Positions 32,501-41,709 of a DNA stretch of 64,000 bases are shown here, in pieces (the stretch's first letter is position 1; each line of letters begins with the position of its first letter). The stretch lies in assembly GCA_014529385.2 (NCBI GenBank), contig CM043945.1:3134312-3198311 (forward strand), read 5' to 3'. The notes below the pieces were generated by a model. It saw nothing but the letters and a program-made list of their open reading frames with translations, was not told where the DNA came from and searched no databases. A program made the position numbers and the translations under genes. This stretch comes from Adiantum capillus-veneris (taxonomy: Eukaryota; Streptophyta; Polypodiopsida; Polypodiales; Pteridaceae).

Positions 32501-34606
32501 AGGAATAGACTCCCCTTTAAGCTTTACATCCAGAATGTGAGTCTTTCCCCTGCTCTGTACAGTGATCTTTTTGTTGTAGGCATCCATGATTCCCTGTACA
32601 CGAAACAACCAAGGAATACCTAACAACACATCACATCCGTCCAGTGGCATGATGTAAAATTCTTCAGCATCTACATAGGACTGGATATGTAGACGCAACT
32701 TTCCAATGATGGGTGTCACAGCCTCTGTATGGCCAGGACATGCCAAACCTGCCTCTGCTGTATACCCCATCTCTTCAGGTCTGATTCCCAACTTTGAAGC
32801 CAATTCTGGGGAAATGAAGTTGGCTTTGGCACCTGGATCAAAGAAGATAAGCACTGTTTGATCCCTGACCTTTCCCCATGCTCTGCAAAGTTCATTTGCA
32901 TCTGAATTTGGCTTGTCGCCCACCATATCTGGCACTAGACCAGCCATGGGCTTCTTTCCCTTCCTGTCCTCCTTGTCTTCAGAATCAGCTGGCCTTTTCT
33001 TTGTAGGACAGTTGTAAGCAATGTGGCCAGGCTGCTCACATATAAAGCATTTGTTCTCTGTCCTCAGGACCTTCTTTTGCTCTTCTGACTTGCGAGGAAA
33101 ACGTCTTTTCCATTTCTTTGCGGGTCCTTTTTCTGATTCAGCCGTAGCTTTGTCTTTCCCCGCGTTGGCCGACTCCTGAGTCCCTTTAGGAGCCTCATTG
33201 GGAAAGTGCTTCTTGGCTGAATTTTTCTTGCCTGATCCTGCCTTGACGCCAGTGTTAAATTCACAATCTTCTCCCTTGAGCAAACCATTGCCAGTGTTTG
33301 CTACCTCGATGAGCTGCGTCAAAGTAGTGACTTTTGTCTTCGTGCAGTATTTTCTCAATCCTTTGGGTAGGCCACAACAGTATTTTTCAATCTGTTCTGT
33401 CAATGGCACAAACCTATAGGAAGTTACTGGAAGTAGAGCTTTCCAAAACTTCCGATTGTAATCATCCAGATTTCTGCAAGTGGCAGCATTAAGCTGGTGC
33501 CATTCTGTCATGACATCTGCTTCGAAATCATCAGATAACCATGCTGCTGCAAAAATCTGCTTGAAGTAAATCCATGTGGACGGAGCTTGCCCTTGAAGCA
33601 ATAAAGTTGTCCACCATTGTCCCGCATTCCCTGTCAAGAAAGTGGCTGCCTTGCGGACCTTTGAAGCCTCTGTAAAGTTTCCCCCTGCATAGGCCTTGTC
33701 AAATTGCTGGAGGAATGAAAGAGCCTTCTTCCTGTCATCAAACCCTGTAAAGGTCGTGAATGTCACACCTTTGCCACCTTCTTTGTACGGAGTTGGCCTC
33801 TCCAGCGGCGTTAAATTGTCATATGGAAGTGACTGAAACATGGGAACACTATTAAGGTTCATCTGTGTTCCTTGGCCGCTATTAACTTGACCTGGAAATG
33901 CCATATTTGGCTGCTGATTTGTAATTCCAGCCATGCCAAAATTTGCTTGTGGCATCCCAAATTGTCCCTGAGTGCTTTGAAACCCTGGTTGCATACCCAT
34001 GACACTGTACATGGGGTTAGGCATCATCGTTTGAGCACCCGCAAACACTGTTCCTGGCGTATAAAACTGATTTCCAGGTGCATGACCAGCCATGCTTTGG
34101 AATACGGATCCACCTCCAAAATAGCCAGGGTGTACTGAAGGTGGTGGGAAGACCTGTTGCATAGCCTGTAAGTTGCTTCCCTGCCCATTAGAACCAGCTA
34201 TAGGCTGTTGAAAGGTGGCGGGCTGAACTGGTACAGCTTGAAAGACTGGCATCTCAACCACCTGTTCTTGCACCTTAGGCACAGGTTGTGGAGACTGCAT
34301 GTTCTCCGTCAAGTGTACAGGTGTTTCCATTGACTGTGCGGTATGAATCACCTGTGCTCGAGCCTTAACAGGCTTTTGAATATGATCCAGTGACCCAACT
34401 TGCTGAGACGGAACAGGAGGTTGCAGAAAGGCTAAAAACCTCGGATTCTGCATTACTTGTGTGAACATAGCCACAGCAGTAGCCAACTGGGTCCTGAATA
34501 TATCGTCATCTGTCTGTGGTGGTCTTGAGGACTCACCCACTTCATGTGTCTGTTGACCCTGTGAAGAGGAAACCTCTTCAGTCACATCATCTGGTCTATC
34601 AGCCAT
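29543..34606 (-). CDS. Ty3/gypsy chromovirus gag-pol polyprotein
   Basis: A single frame encodes gag, protease, RT, RNase H, integrase and chromodomain. The frame is open from 34657, but the first ATG (MADRPDD) is at 34606, giving 1687 residues. Positions below are counted from 34657. Capsid about 300-450; zinc knuckle CFICEQPGHIAYNC 537-550; protease with D-P-G-A at 607-610 and LLGIPW near 680; RT with IDLKSGYHQI near 885 and catalytic F-F-D-D 947-950. RNase H residues are D1096, E1133 and D1158. Integrase has H1277/H1284/C1314/C1317 and D1347, D1408, E1444 (35 residues between the last two). A chromodomain (about 1633-1695) directs integration to marked chromatin. All catalytic residues are present. 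Confidence 0.95.
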   Translation of the reverse strand: MADRPDDVTEEVSSSQGQQTHEVGESSRPPQTDDDIFRTQLATAVAMFTQVMQNPRFLAFLQPPVPSQQVGSLDHIQKPVKARAQVIHTAQSMETPVHLTENMQSPQPVPKVQEQVVEMPVFQAVPVQPATFQQPIAGSNGQGSNLQAMQQVFPPPSVHPGYFGGGSVFQSMAGHAPGNQFYTPGTVFAGAQTMMPNPMYSVMGMQPGFQSTQGQFGMPQANFGMAGITNQQPNMAFPGQVNSGQGTQMNLNSVPMFQSLPYDNLTPLERPTPYKEGGKGVTFTTFTGFDDRKKALSFLQQFDKAYAGGNFTEASKVRKAATFLTGNAGQWWTTLLLQGQAPSTWIYFKQIFAAAWLSDDFEADVMTEWHQLNAATCRNLDDYNRKFWKALLPVTSYRFVPLTEQIEKYCCGLPKGLRKYCTKTKVTTLTQLIEVANTGNGLLKGEDCEFNTGVKAGSGKKNSAKKHFPNEAPKGTQESANAGKDKATAESEKGPAKKWKRRFPRKSEEQKKVLRTENKCFICEQPGHIAYNCPTKKRPADSEDKEDRKGKKPMAGLVPDMVGDKPNSDANELCRAWGKVRDQTVLIFFDPGAKANFISPELASKLGIRPEEMGYTAEAGLACPGHTEAVTPIIGKLRLHIQSYVDAEEFYIMPLDGCDVLLGIPWLFRVQGIMDAYNKKITVQSRGKTHILDVKLKGESIPTVSASAITSVMKKHLSAYLVFAREVSDCDESNLSVLDKERSMFLQQYSDCFSDSLPSQLPPERPEDHAIDLVPGSSPPNKPPYRVSAAQQKEIMGQVQELLEKGLIQPSSSPFCSPVLLVQKKDGSWRMCIDYRALNKNTIKNRFPIPRIDDIMDKLEGAAMFSRIDLKSGYHQIRIRSEDVHKTAFRTTFGLYEFLVMPFGLTNAPATFNRMMDRIFRPHQQFVGTFFDDMIVYSKNEEEHRHHLAIVFKELRSHRLLINAKKSEFFLEEIHFLGHIVSKDGVRMDPAKVEAIKSWPNLKTVHDVRSFLGLCSYYRRFIRNFAEIASPLHALQKKAVTFRWTQKEISAFNLLKEKMTSDPVIVLPDLRKSFVVQCDACGSSIGAVLMQDGRVVAYESRILQGPEMTMQVYEKELLAVIHALLSWKHYLLGADFVVQTDHQTLRYFLTQTKLSEKHMRWANILSMFHFQIVHVEGKKNVVADALSRKPQISAVSIPYHHELDDMREQYANDEDFARVFEQLMDGQRHEHYLLKDGFMMMHGRLCVTKPLRRKVMEESHVPPYAGHRGIDATVKAVETFFYWPTLRRDVDAFVRECLICQKVKFDRQKAPGLLQPLPIPDKPWESIAMDFIFDLPRTQTGNDGIWTIICRFSKQAHFIPVRKKIKPDQMARLFMSNIFKYHGMPQSIVSDRDPRMTSLFWRGLFENMGTTLKFSSSFHPQTDGQSEEANSTVLDLLKCYVSEHKGKWEQYLPLVEYAYNNTVHSSTGKAPFEIVEGGKKVPPILHTKDKIFEADKYVQDMDEMYKKVKVALERTQAKQKKAADRHRREVVYSLGDWVLLRFEKARLKKMKGKERLFPKLSMRYYGPFQVCDIISDVAYRLKLPDSWKIHNAFHVSLLRPYVGDVPEAIPAEDQPEVEELDEILDPEQILAHKERKVKGKVARRYLVKFRNYPPMDAKWMEEGELAESPTVLSLYLEAFDLQPTLTP

Positions 34607-34694
34607 AATTGCAATTCCCTGTGTCTGGTCTATGATCCCCTGTGTCTTCAAGCCCAAAACTGACCAAGGCTCACTTCTATGGGAAAAAGTGATT

Positions 34695-34714
34695 TAATCC
34701 CGTCGATGGAACCA
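34695..34714 (-). promoter_or_regulatory. Primer-binding site of G (tRNA not identified)
   Basis: Directly after the 5' LTR end (CCGGTTTCA) the minus strand reads TGGTTCCATCGACGGGATTA. It would pair with a tRNA ending ...TGGAACCA. This differs from the initiator-Met site used by the A, B and copia elements. The tRNA species could not be named by eye. Confidence 0.6.
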
Positions 34715-36190
34715 TGAAACCGGCCTGTTCAATCCAAAAAGGGCGGTAGACTTTACTTTAAACCTTGATTTAGCTTTCACCCATTATTAGTCGTCTATTT
34801 TACTTGTACTTTCAAGACACAACAAAGGGGAGAGGGATACAGGCTGCTAGATTGCACCTGTATGAGTAGACAGACACCAGATTGGCCCCTAACTTAGGCG
34901 CCCCTTTCGGTATTTCTTTATTATTCAAAAGAGGGAATAAACGCTGTGGTTCCTACAAGCTGCCCCGCACAAACTCGGCTGAATTTCCACTGTTCCAGCC
35001 CGATTTCGGCAACATAACTGTACTAGAACCCTTCACGGTCAGTATTCCCACGCATTGACTAACTTTCCCGACGCATACGGGCACTTTGCAAAACCTGGCG
35101 AGAATCTGCAGCACGCTGAATTCTCTGTTTTCAGCCCTGAAAATGCTCCAGATCGCCTGTACAACGGTCCCCTTGCGTCCCCGAACCACCTGGGGGTATT
35201 AGGGTCCGTTTAGGGCCAAAACCCTAAACCTGCAAAAATACACAGCAGGCTGTAATTCACTGTTTCGGGCTCCGTTTCGCGTGCCGGTCGCATCCCTAGC
35301 AAGTCCTCGAGCTCCCGCACCTGTAGGGCTACTTGCCCTTTGAATCGGACGAGATTTCTGGCGTGAAACCTCTCCGAATTCACCTGTACCTGCGGGGGGA
35401 TTAGCCGCTAGCTAATCCAGTACCTGTGCAAGAGGCTCTTGCCTCGGCAATCGCGCATGAACCCACACAACTGTACATTGGTCAAATGAAGAGCCCACTA
35501 GAGGGGCATAACATACTGCCAAAGGGGAGAGAGAGGGCAGTGCGTAGCGTGCAGGGCATCACTCCTGGCACCGCACTGTGCATAAGAGGGAAAGCAAGCA
35601 CTCCATAGCTCTTAACCTGTGACAAAATCAGCAAATGAGCCCTTCTTCCCTTCAAATTCAGCGCCAACTCTCTCTTGCATTAGAAACTGCACCAGAATGT
35701 GCCACTTGGCACATTTACAAGCATTTTCCCGTTTCGGGGTTGCCACCTAAAAATATCCCAACCGGTTGCCCAGTTGACTTCACGGCAGAGTAAGAAAATG
35801 TTCCCTTTGTCATTCCGGAGGTAATGACGCCAACACATTTTCAGGTCCCAAAATAGCAGTTCCCTAAATTTTAGGAGATGCTGCCATTATATCTTTCTAG
35901 GTCATCCGACCCTCTTTGTACACTGTGGCCACATCCAAAACTGAAATGTAGCCTCTGTAGCAAAGGATTCCACTTTGGCTAGTCAATGACCCCACTTGGC
36001 TAACCATAGTCCTTGTCCAACCTTAGTGCTCTCTTGCCCTCAGGCCTGGACTCCCTCTGGACAGTTCCACACTAGCTATGCAATGCAGGGCAGTTAGATT
36101 TCCCGAGGGGTGTTTCCAAAAAGTGAAAGTAAATAGATAATAAGAAAGAAATCAACAAAAAGGATAGATAGTAGTCACACGCTGGTGACA
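34715..36190 (-). repeat. 5' LTR of G
   Basis: Same 1476-base length and apparently same sequence as 27494-28969. The small ORFs inside are duplicated only because the LTR is. Confidence 0.95.
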
Positions 36191-36972
36191 TGATGTGTTA
36201 GTGGATGCTTTTTCTAGCGAAGCTAACATCGTTACAGATCGATCGATCACGAAGGATCGATCTTGACTTTCGAGTCGAGGTCTAGAGAACCACCATAAGA
36301 AGATTCGATAGATCCCAAAGAACCCCCACAGGACGATTCGATCATTTAGGAAGAACCGATCTTGGCTCTCGAGCCTAGGTCCACAAAACCATTACAGGAA
36401 GTATTATGTGTTCGCATGATTGATTCGTACGCAGTGATCGAGTGTTTCATTCGTGATCGTTTCCTGTTTTTTAGTCGACGTCTTTATGTGATCCCTTTTC
36501 CCAGGCATGACATATTGTACATTGAGCACGTTTCTATCATGAATGAGCACGAATGTATGCAGATTTTTCAGGAAAAGCTGAAAAGTATACATGTCAGGAA
36601 GTCACATTTTATGTCTCTTCCTTGGCACGACACAGTTGTAGAAAGAGCACATGAAAGTATGAGCACCAAGCATAGGCATTTCCATTGTGAATTGCCACAT
36701 TTGATTGAGTTAGATCAGGAAAGAATGATTCGATCTAAGTGTTTGCGTGTATGTGATGAACCGTTTGGCACTCCGTCTCTTTGTTCATCCACAATACATG
36801 CACAGTCTTTAAGGAAGACAAGATTTTTTCCCTTCACTTTAGATGGAATGGGTATGTTCATGTTTTTGTGTTGGAAGTCGTTTCAGGAATTTTCAGCCAT
36901 GGAGATTCTAGAAGAAGAAAGAAGCAAGACTCTACACGAAGTTGAAGCAAGGAAGGAAACTCAGAAGACTTT
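36191..36972 (+). CDS. A-III orphan domain (after G)
   Basis: The segment DVLVDAFSSEAN resumes right after the TGATG duplication; deletions near 36235-36360 disturb the frame. From 36362 it is open: LQEVLCVRMIDSYAVIECFIRDRFLFFS, YVIPFPRHDILYIEHVSIMNEHE, SLPWHDTVVERAHESMS, KHRHFHCELPHLIELDQE, RKTRFFPFTLDGMGMFMFLCWKSF. Three A copies keep this domain despite other decay. Function unknown. Confidence 0.58.
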
Positions 36973-37206
36973 GTGTCGCTTTCGGCGCGGCCCAAAGAAG
37001 AAGGCTTTGCAAACATTTTTGAAGTTCAAGTACCGCATGACCCACACATTAGAGTGGGCCGGCGAAGAGTCCCTTCCAGGATTCCGGATGCTCTTGGCGA
37101 TCTCCCTCGACGCCATAGAGTTCGGTACCAGTACCTCACTTTGAAAAGGAGGGGATTTCACGTGACACATCCAACCCTATGTGTCCGTGGACAAGCTACA
37201 ACATAG
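36973..37206 (+). CDS. A-III orphan ORF tail overlapping PPT and LTR
   Basis: Open tail LSARPKEEGFANIFEVQVPHD, RRRVPSRIPDALGDLPRRH, YQYLTLKRRGFHVTHP. It aligns with A-I 17995-18228 and A-II 23325-23555. The frame differs from the upstream ORF by one base. Confidence 0.45.
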   Translation: MSLSARPKEEGFANIFEVQVPHDPHIRVGRRRVPSRIPDALGDLPRRHRVRYQYLTLKRRGFHVTHPTLCVRGQATT

Positions 37207-38347
37207 CAGGGTTCCCGTCAGTCTAGATTTAGAAGTGAACTGGCACTTTTGTGAGTCTATTCGTAGACAGTGCATGCCTAGTCACTCAGTTTAGATGCAT
37301 ATCCTCTGATTGCACATTGCATAAGCATAAGCATTTACATCAGATTCCATCAGAATCACTTTCGGAAATTTTCAAGTGACTTTAGCCTATTTTCCCTATT
37401 TTTGACAATTTTCACTTATTTTATTAAGTTACTTTTGTTAGGAACTGAGTAGGGAAAATTGGGTAAGTTAATATATAAGCAACCCAAAGCTAGCACTCAA
37501 CAGCAGAAGAGGCAGCAGGAGCACATGCTCAACAGGCACCTTCTCAGTAGAACCCCGCAAGAACCCCTTGGCGTTTGATCTCCCCATCCTCGCCACACCC
37601 GCAAGCATCTAGCGTTTTTTGTCCTAGCAGTTTCCCGCATCAGCAGTACCCGATTCCCCTTGGCGTTTCCAGTCCCTGCATCATCGCCATATTCAGCACC
37701 CTGGCGTTTTTCTCCCATGATCGCCAACCCCCAGATTGTCATCAGATTTTACTAACGCTAGCCAGGGCCAGTAGCGTTTTTGGTTTTCAGCCAACCCTCA
37801 GCAGAAGCAGATCAGCGTTTTGGTTTTCAGCCAATGCCGCATCAGAACAACAACGTTTCAGCCCTATGGAACAGCAGTAGAATCAGCCCAAGTTGGTTGC
37901 AGAAGAACAGCCTCGAAAACGCAGCCAAAACAGTCATTTTCAGCCACCAAAACAGTCCTGAATTCCAACAGTTAGAAGACCACAGATTTCAGCCCTAAGG
38001 TCGCCGTCGTCGTCACTGTTGTCGTCATCGACATAGTCCCGAGTTGCATCAGTCCATTGCATCCGCATTGTACCACTTTGTGCAATCAATAGTAGACCAC
38101 TCTCGCTGACGAGAGTGGGGCCTTCGGAGGAGGGTTTTACAACCTCTCGGGTGTCGTATCTCTCTTCTCTCTTTCTCTCAGTCTCATACACTTGCACGTA
38201 GAGTGTCCATTCACTTGTTTGTGATCATAGCACTTTTCATTAAGAACGGAAGGCTCTCCCTTCCATAAGAACTAAAAGGAACCTTGAGCGCACTACAGAT
38301 CACTCATCTTGAGCAAAGCGCAAACAATCATTCCGCTGCACCTAACA
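37156..38347 (+). repeat. 3' LTR of A-III
   Basis: Begins TTTCACGTGACAC (G-to-T at base 2 of the terminal TG) and ends ACCTAACA, followed by TGATC. Confidence 0.93.
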
Positions 38348-38473
38348 TGATCATAGCATTCTCTTATTAAGAACGGAAGGCTCTACCTTCCATAAGAACA
38401 AAAGCAACCTTGAGTACAATTCAGAGCACTCATCTTGAGCAAAGCGCAAACATTCATTCCGCTGCATCTTACA
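38348..38473 (+). repeat. 3' LTR of A-II, right part
   Basis: After the TGATC duplication the sequence ATAGCATTCTC... continues exactly the LTR interrupted at 24557 and ends GCATCTTACA. This proves A-III inserted into an existing A-II LTR. Confidence 0.92.
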
Positions 38474-38554
38474 AAAAAAGAGGGTCTTAAAAATAAAACA
38501 AAAATCATTGGAAAGAAACCAACAACTAAGGTTCGCAGTTGCCACGTCCTCGTG

Positions 38555-38722
38555 ACACTACCCGCTGACAGATTAGCAATTTGAGATAGCCAATTCAATG
38601 GTTTTGTATTTGCTGAAATCTTATATTTCGGATTAGAAGACTTAAGGGAAAAGTATTTGCCCTTGGTGGAGTTTGCCTACAACAACACACAGGGAAGGTG
38701 CCATTTGAAGTATTTGAGGGCG
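38555..38722 (+). pseudogene. Integrase fragment of a B-family chromovirus
   Basis: Colinear with B-family integrase downstream of the catalytic Glu: LREKYLPLVEFAYNN, then after a small deletion TGKVPFEVFEG. It ends where the minus-strand B1 LTR begins. Confidence 0.75.
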
Positions 38723-39299
38723 TGTAACAGACTTGGACACTCCAAGTCAAGAATCAATCACGACAACACCAAATAACCACTTCAAACAATTCACAGATCA
38801 CAATAGATTTGCACTGGCCCGGCGGAGTTCCGTGCCTAGAGATATTGGCCCCAAAGACTGGCACCCCTTTCGGCATTGCTTTTTGTATTAATCAATCATC
38901 AAAGTACAAGAGAGCGGTTAGGGTTTCACTCTCAAACTCTGCGTCCAGATGCTCTGAGAAGTGAATGCCCAAACCACTTATTTAAAGTTACAAGGGATGC
39001 CCAAAAGCAGAGCCCCAAAAGCTTGAAAGCAAAAGCATAAGAGCTTCAAAAGCTCTTCTCTCTCAAGCTCTTCTCTTTTTTTATTAAAAAAAAAGCATTC
39101 TCTTCCTTTCTCTTGCGTAGAGTAAAAAGCAAGATTCGCGTCGCTCATCATTAAAAAAAAAAAAAAGTAAAAAAAAAAAAGCCTCCGCGATTTCTGGAAA
39201 TTAGGGTTTTTGGCAAAAATTAGGGTTTGCAGGAATTTTAGGGTTTCTGGTAGAAATTAGGGTTTCTGCTGTCCGTAGCCACGTCATCACTTTGTGACA
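38723..39299 (-). repeat. 3' LTR of B1
   Basis: Minus-strand sense: TGTCACAAAGTGATGACG start and CTGTTACA end. Contains four TTAGGGTTT-like telomere-type words (plus-strand view 39199-39270). Preceded by AAGAGGGGGGTA (39300-39311). Confidence 0.9.
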
Positions 39300-39311
39300 T
39301 ACCCCCCTCTT

Positions 39312-39902
39312 GAAAGCATTGTAATCGACTGCGATTACGCCTGCAAAACCGACAAAAGCCATAAACCGTCTTAGTAGACACTGACTGTTAGTACCTACGT
39401 ACTAGGAACACACATCTAGCACATGTACAAAATCGACAGTCACATCACACAACATCTCAGGACATCACTAGACATCACAGGACATCACATGACATTCAAC
39501 ATTCATTCGGATCTTAGACCATGATTTATCGGCAATGTAGCTAGCAATCACATCTAGGTCCAATTGGGACCTCATCGATGTCCGATTGACTAACCCCTAT
39601 TGCAACCATGTCTATTCGAGATCAATCAGACCAAAATGCTGTAGTCATTTTGGCTATCAGTTCCTGCACTCACAAGAAGTCAAGAACAAATCAGTATCAT
39701 TATCAGGAATTCCATTTCATAAAGTCATCCAGCAGAATACTGTCAACTATCAGTATCCCTGAAGCTCAAAGAGATCAGTGACTTTAGTATCAAAATCAAG
39801 GCATCTGTTGACAAAGGAGCGAAGTGACTCCCCTCTTGTGCATCCCACTGCACCAGATCTCCGGCCAAGCTGAAGTCTGGGTTCTGTTTGGAGTAGACTA
39901 TG
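39312..39902 (-). other. 3' UTR of B1 with TGATGT minisatellite
   Basis: Non-coding. At 39430-39505 the word ACATCACA (TGTGATGT on the minus strand) recurs every 10-12 bases; the B2 counterpart is at about 52140-52215. Confidence 0.7.
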
Positions 39903-40280
39903 CTAAACCAAAACATCGAGGTAAAGTTTCACAATCCGAGGAGTATCTGCTAGGTCCTCCTCCATCCACTTCGCATCAAATGCAGGAAAGTTCTTGTATT
40001 TAACCAAGAACCGCCTTCGGACTTTACCTTTCTTCGTATCGTTATGTGCCAAAATCTGTTCAGGAACAAGGATCTCCTTGTTTTCTTCCACTTTGGGTTG
40101 CTCATCAGGCTCCCCATCATCAGACACATCACCCTTAACAGGTTTCAAGAGACTCACATGCAATGCATTGTGAATCCTCCAAGTATCTGGCAGTTTGAAT
40201 CGGAAGGAGACATCATTTATCTTGTCAGTGATCTGGAAAGGTCCGTAGTATCGCATACTAAGCTTTGGAAAAAAAAGCAT
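39903..40280 (-). pseudogene. B1 chromodomain region
   Basis: PKLSMRYYGPFQITDKIND, HNALHVSLLKPVKGD, then ILVPEQILAHNDTKKGKVRRRFLVKYKNFPAFDAKWMEE: the integrase C-terminal barrel and chromodomain. The stop at 39903 is probably the true polyprotein end. Confidence 0.8.
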
Positions 40281-40471
40281 CTCCTTTCCCTTTTTCTTTC
40301 ATAGGCGTGCCTTCTCAAAATGTAAGAGCACTCAATCACCCTCCTTCAATTTCAAATCGCGACGATGGCGATCGCTGCCTTTTTCTGTCGTTCTTGAGAC
40401 TCCTGCAAAGTCTCGCGAACCTTGGCAAAAGCCGTATCCAAATCTCGCGAATATTCATCCGCTTCAAATAT

Positions 40472-41111
40472 CTAATCTTTCGTGCTCAGGAAGGATGAAA
40501 CCTTCACAGCACTTTCAACAATCTCACATGGCGTCTTCCCCGTCGAAGAGTGTATCGTGTTATTGTAGGCAAATTCCACCAAAGGTAAGTTCTTTTCCCA
40601 TTGAGTCTTCGAATCTGAGATACAAGACTTCAATAAATCTAAAATCACTGAATTGGCAATCTCAGATTGCCCGTCAGTCTGCAAGTGGAACGATGATGAG
40701 AACTGCAACCGCGTGCCAATGTTCTCCCAAATTTCCTTCCAAAACAAACTCATAAATCTAGGGTCTCTGTCGGAGACAATCGTCTCAGACGTGCCATGTA
40801 ATCGGAAAATCATCGTGATCATTCTATGTTCTCGGGAGATCAAAAATGAAATCCTTTTCAATACTTTCCCAGGGGCGGGTGGGTATGGGTAAAGGCTGTA
40901 ACAATCCTTGTGCCTTATGCGTGTCAAACTTGACCTTCTGGCATACTAAGCAACTGCGCACAAACTCTTCCACATCCTTTTTGAGTCTCGGCCAAAAGAA
41001 GTCTCTCTCTAGCCCCTTCATGGTGGTAGCAATGCCGCGGTGACCCGTAAAAGGTGGACAGTGGCATTCAATCATAACCTTTGCCCTCAACGGTTGTGTA
41101 ATGCACAACAT
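40472..41111 (-). pseudogene. B1 integrase
   Basis: The zinc-binding part (TGHRGIATTMKGLERDFFWP, CLVCQKVKF) and the first Asp (KDFIFDLPRT) are followed by a deletion of about 130 bases removing the middle of the catalytic core. Then come IFRLHG, VSDRDPRFMSLFW (second Asp) and the QTDGQSE Glu. B2 has a deletion at the same left boundary. A frameshift lies between the two open pieces. Inactive as written. Confidence 0.8.
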
Positions 41112-41697
41112 AGTCTTTTTTCATCAAGTAGCCTTCCCGAAGGGAGTATCCAGCTACTGTCTCCCCATCCTGTATCCGTGTCAAAATATCTGCAAAATCT
41201 GTATCTGTGGCATACTGATCAACCATATCCTCGAAGCTCCTATGATGTATCGCGGAAATAGCCAAAACCAACGGCTTTCGAGACAAAGCATCTGCCACCA
41301 CTTTCTTCTGTCCGTGCACATGGACAATCTGGAAGTGAAACTGTGACAAGATGTTCGCCCACCGCATCTGCTTTTCCGAAAACTGCTTCTATGACAAGAA
41401 GCAGCACAAACTCTGATGGTCTGTAAAGACTGTAAAATCCGCTCCGAGTAGGTAATGTCGCCACTGAGTAAGAGCATGGATCACTGCCAAAAGCTCTCTC
41501 TCATAAATCTGTGCTGTCATCTCCGGCCTAGAGAACAATCGGCTCTCGTAAGAAATGACATGGCCTTCTTGCATCAAGACCGCACCCAGACTACGACCAC
41601 AAGCATCACAAAATACTTCAAATGACTTTTGCAAGTCCGGCAAAGTCAACTCTGGTCCTGTAGTCAATCTCTCTTTCAATGTCTGAAAGGCAGTCAC
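41068..41697 (-). pseudogene. B1 RNase H
   Basis: VFCDACGRSLGAVLMQEG, YERELLAVIHAL and FTDHQSL carry the three acidic residues; HVHGQKKVVADALSRKP follows. One stop at about 41389 splits it. Confidence 0.8.
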
Positions 41698-41709
41698 CTC
41701 TGTGGATCC

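Larger units (their letters stand above)
26843..36190 (-). mobile_element. Element G: young Ty3/gypsy chromovirus with an extra partial LTR
   Basis: On the minus strand: 5' LTR 36190-34715, interior with one gag-pol frame, polypurine tract, 3' LTR 28969-27494, then an additional 651-base partial LTR 27493-26843. The whole block is framed by TGATG (26838-26842 and 36191-36195). The two complete LTRs are both 1476 bases and look identical by eye, indicating recent insertion. It lies inside A-III. The coding frame appears intact, so this may be an autonomous, potentially active copy. Confidence 0.95.
24558..38347 (+). mobile_element. Element A-III: non-autonomous LTR element nested in the A-II LTR and itself carrying element G
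   Basis: LTRs at 24558-25663 and 37156-38347, PBS at 25665 and polypurine tract at 37144-37155. A perfect TGATC target duplication (24553-24557, 38348-38352) lies within the A-II 3' LTR. The 5' LTR lacks about 65 bases present in the 3' LTR; the 3' LTR starts TTTCACG instead of TGTCACG. The interior is split by G (26843-36190). Without G the element is about 4.4 kb, and it lacks protease and pol. Confidence 0.95.

Noticed and set aside
29543-34606. Gag-pol as an endogenous pararetrovirus
   Set aside because: It has integrase, chromodomain, LTRs, polypurine tract and target duplication, all typical of Ty3/gypsy and absent in caulimovirids.
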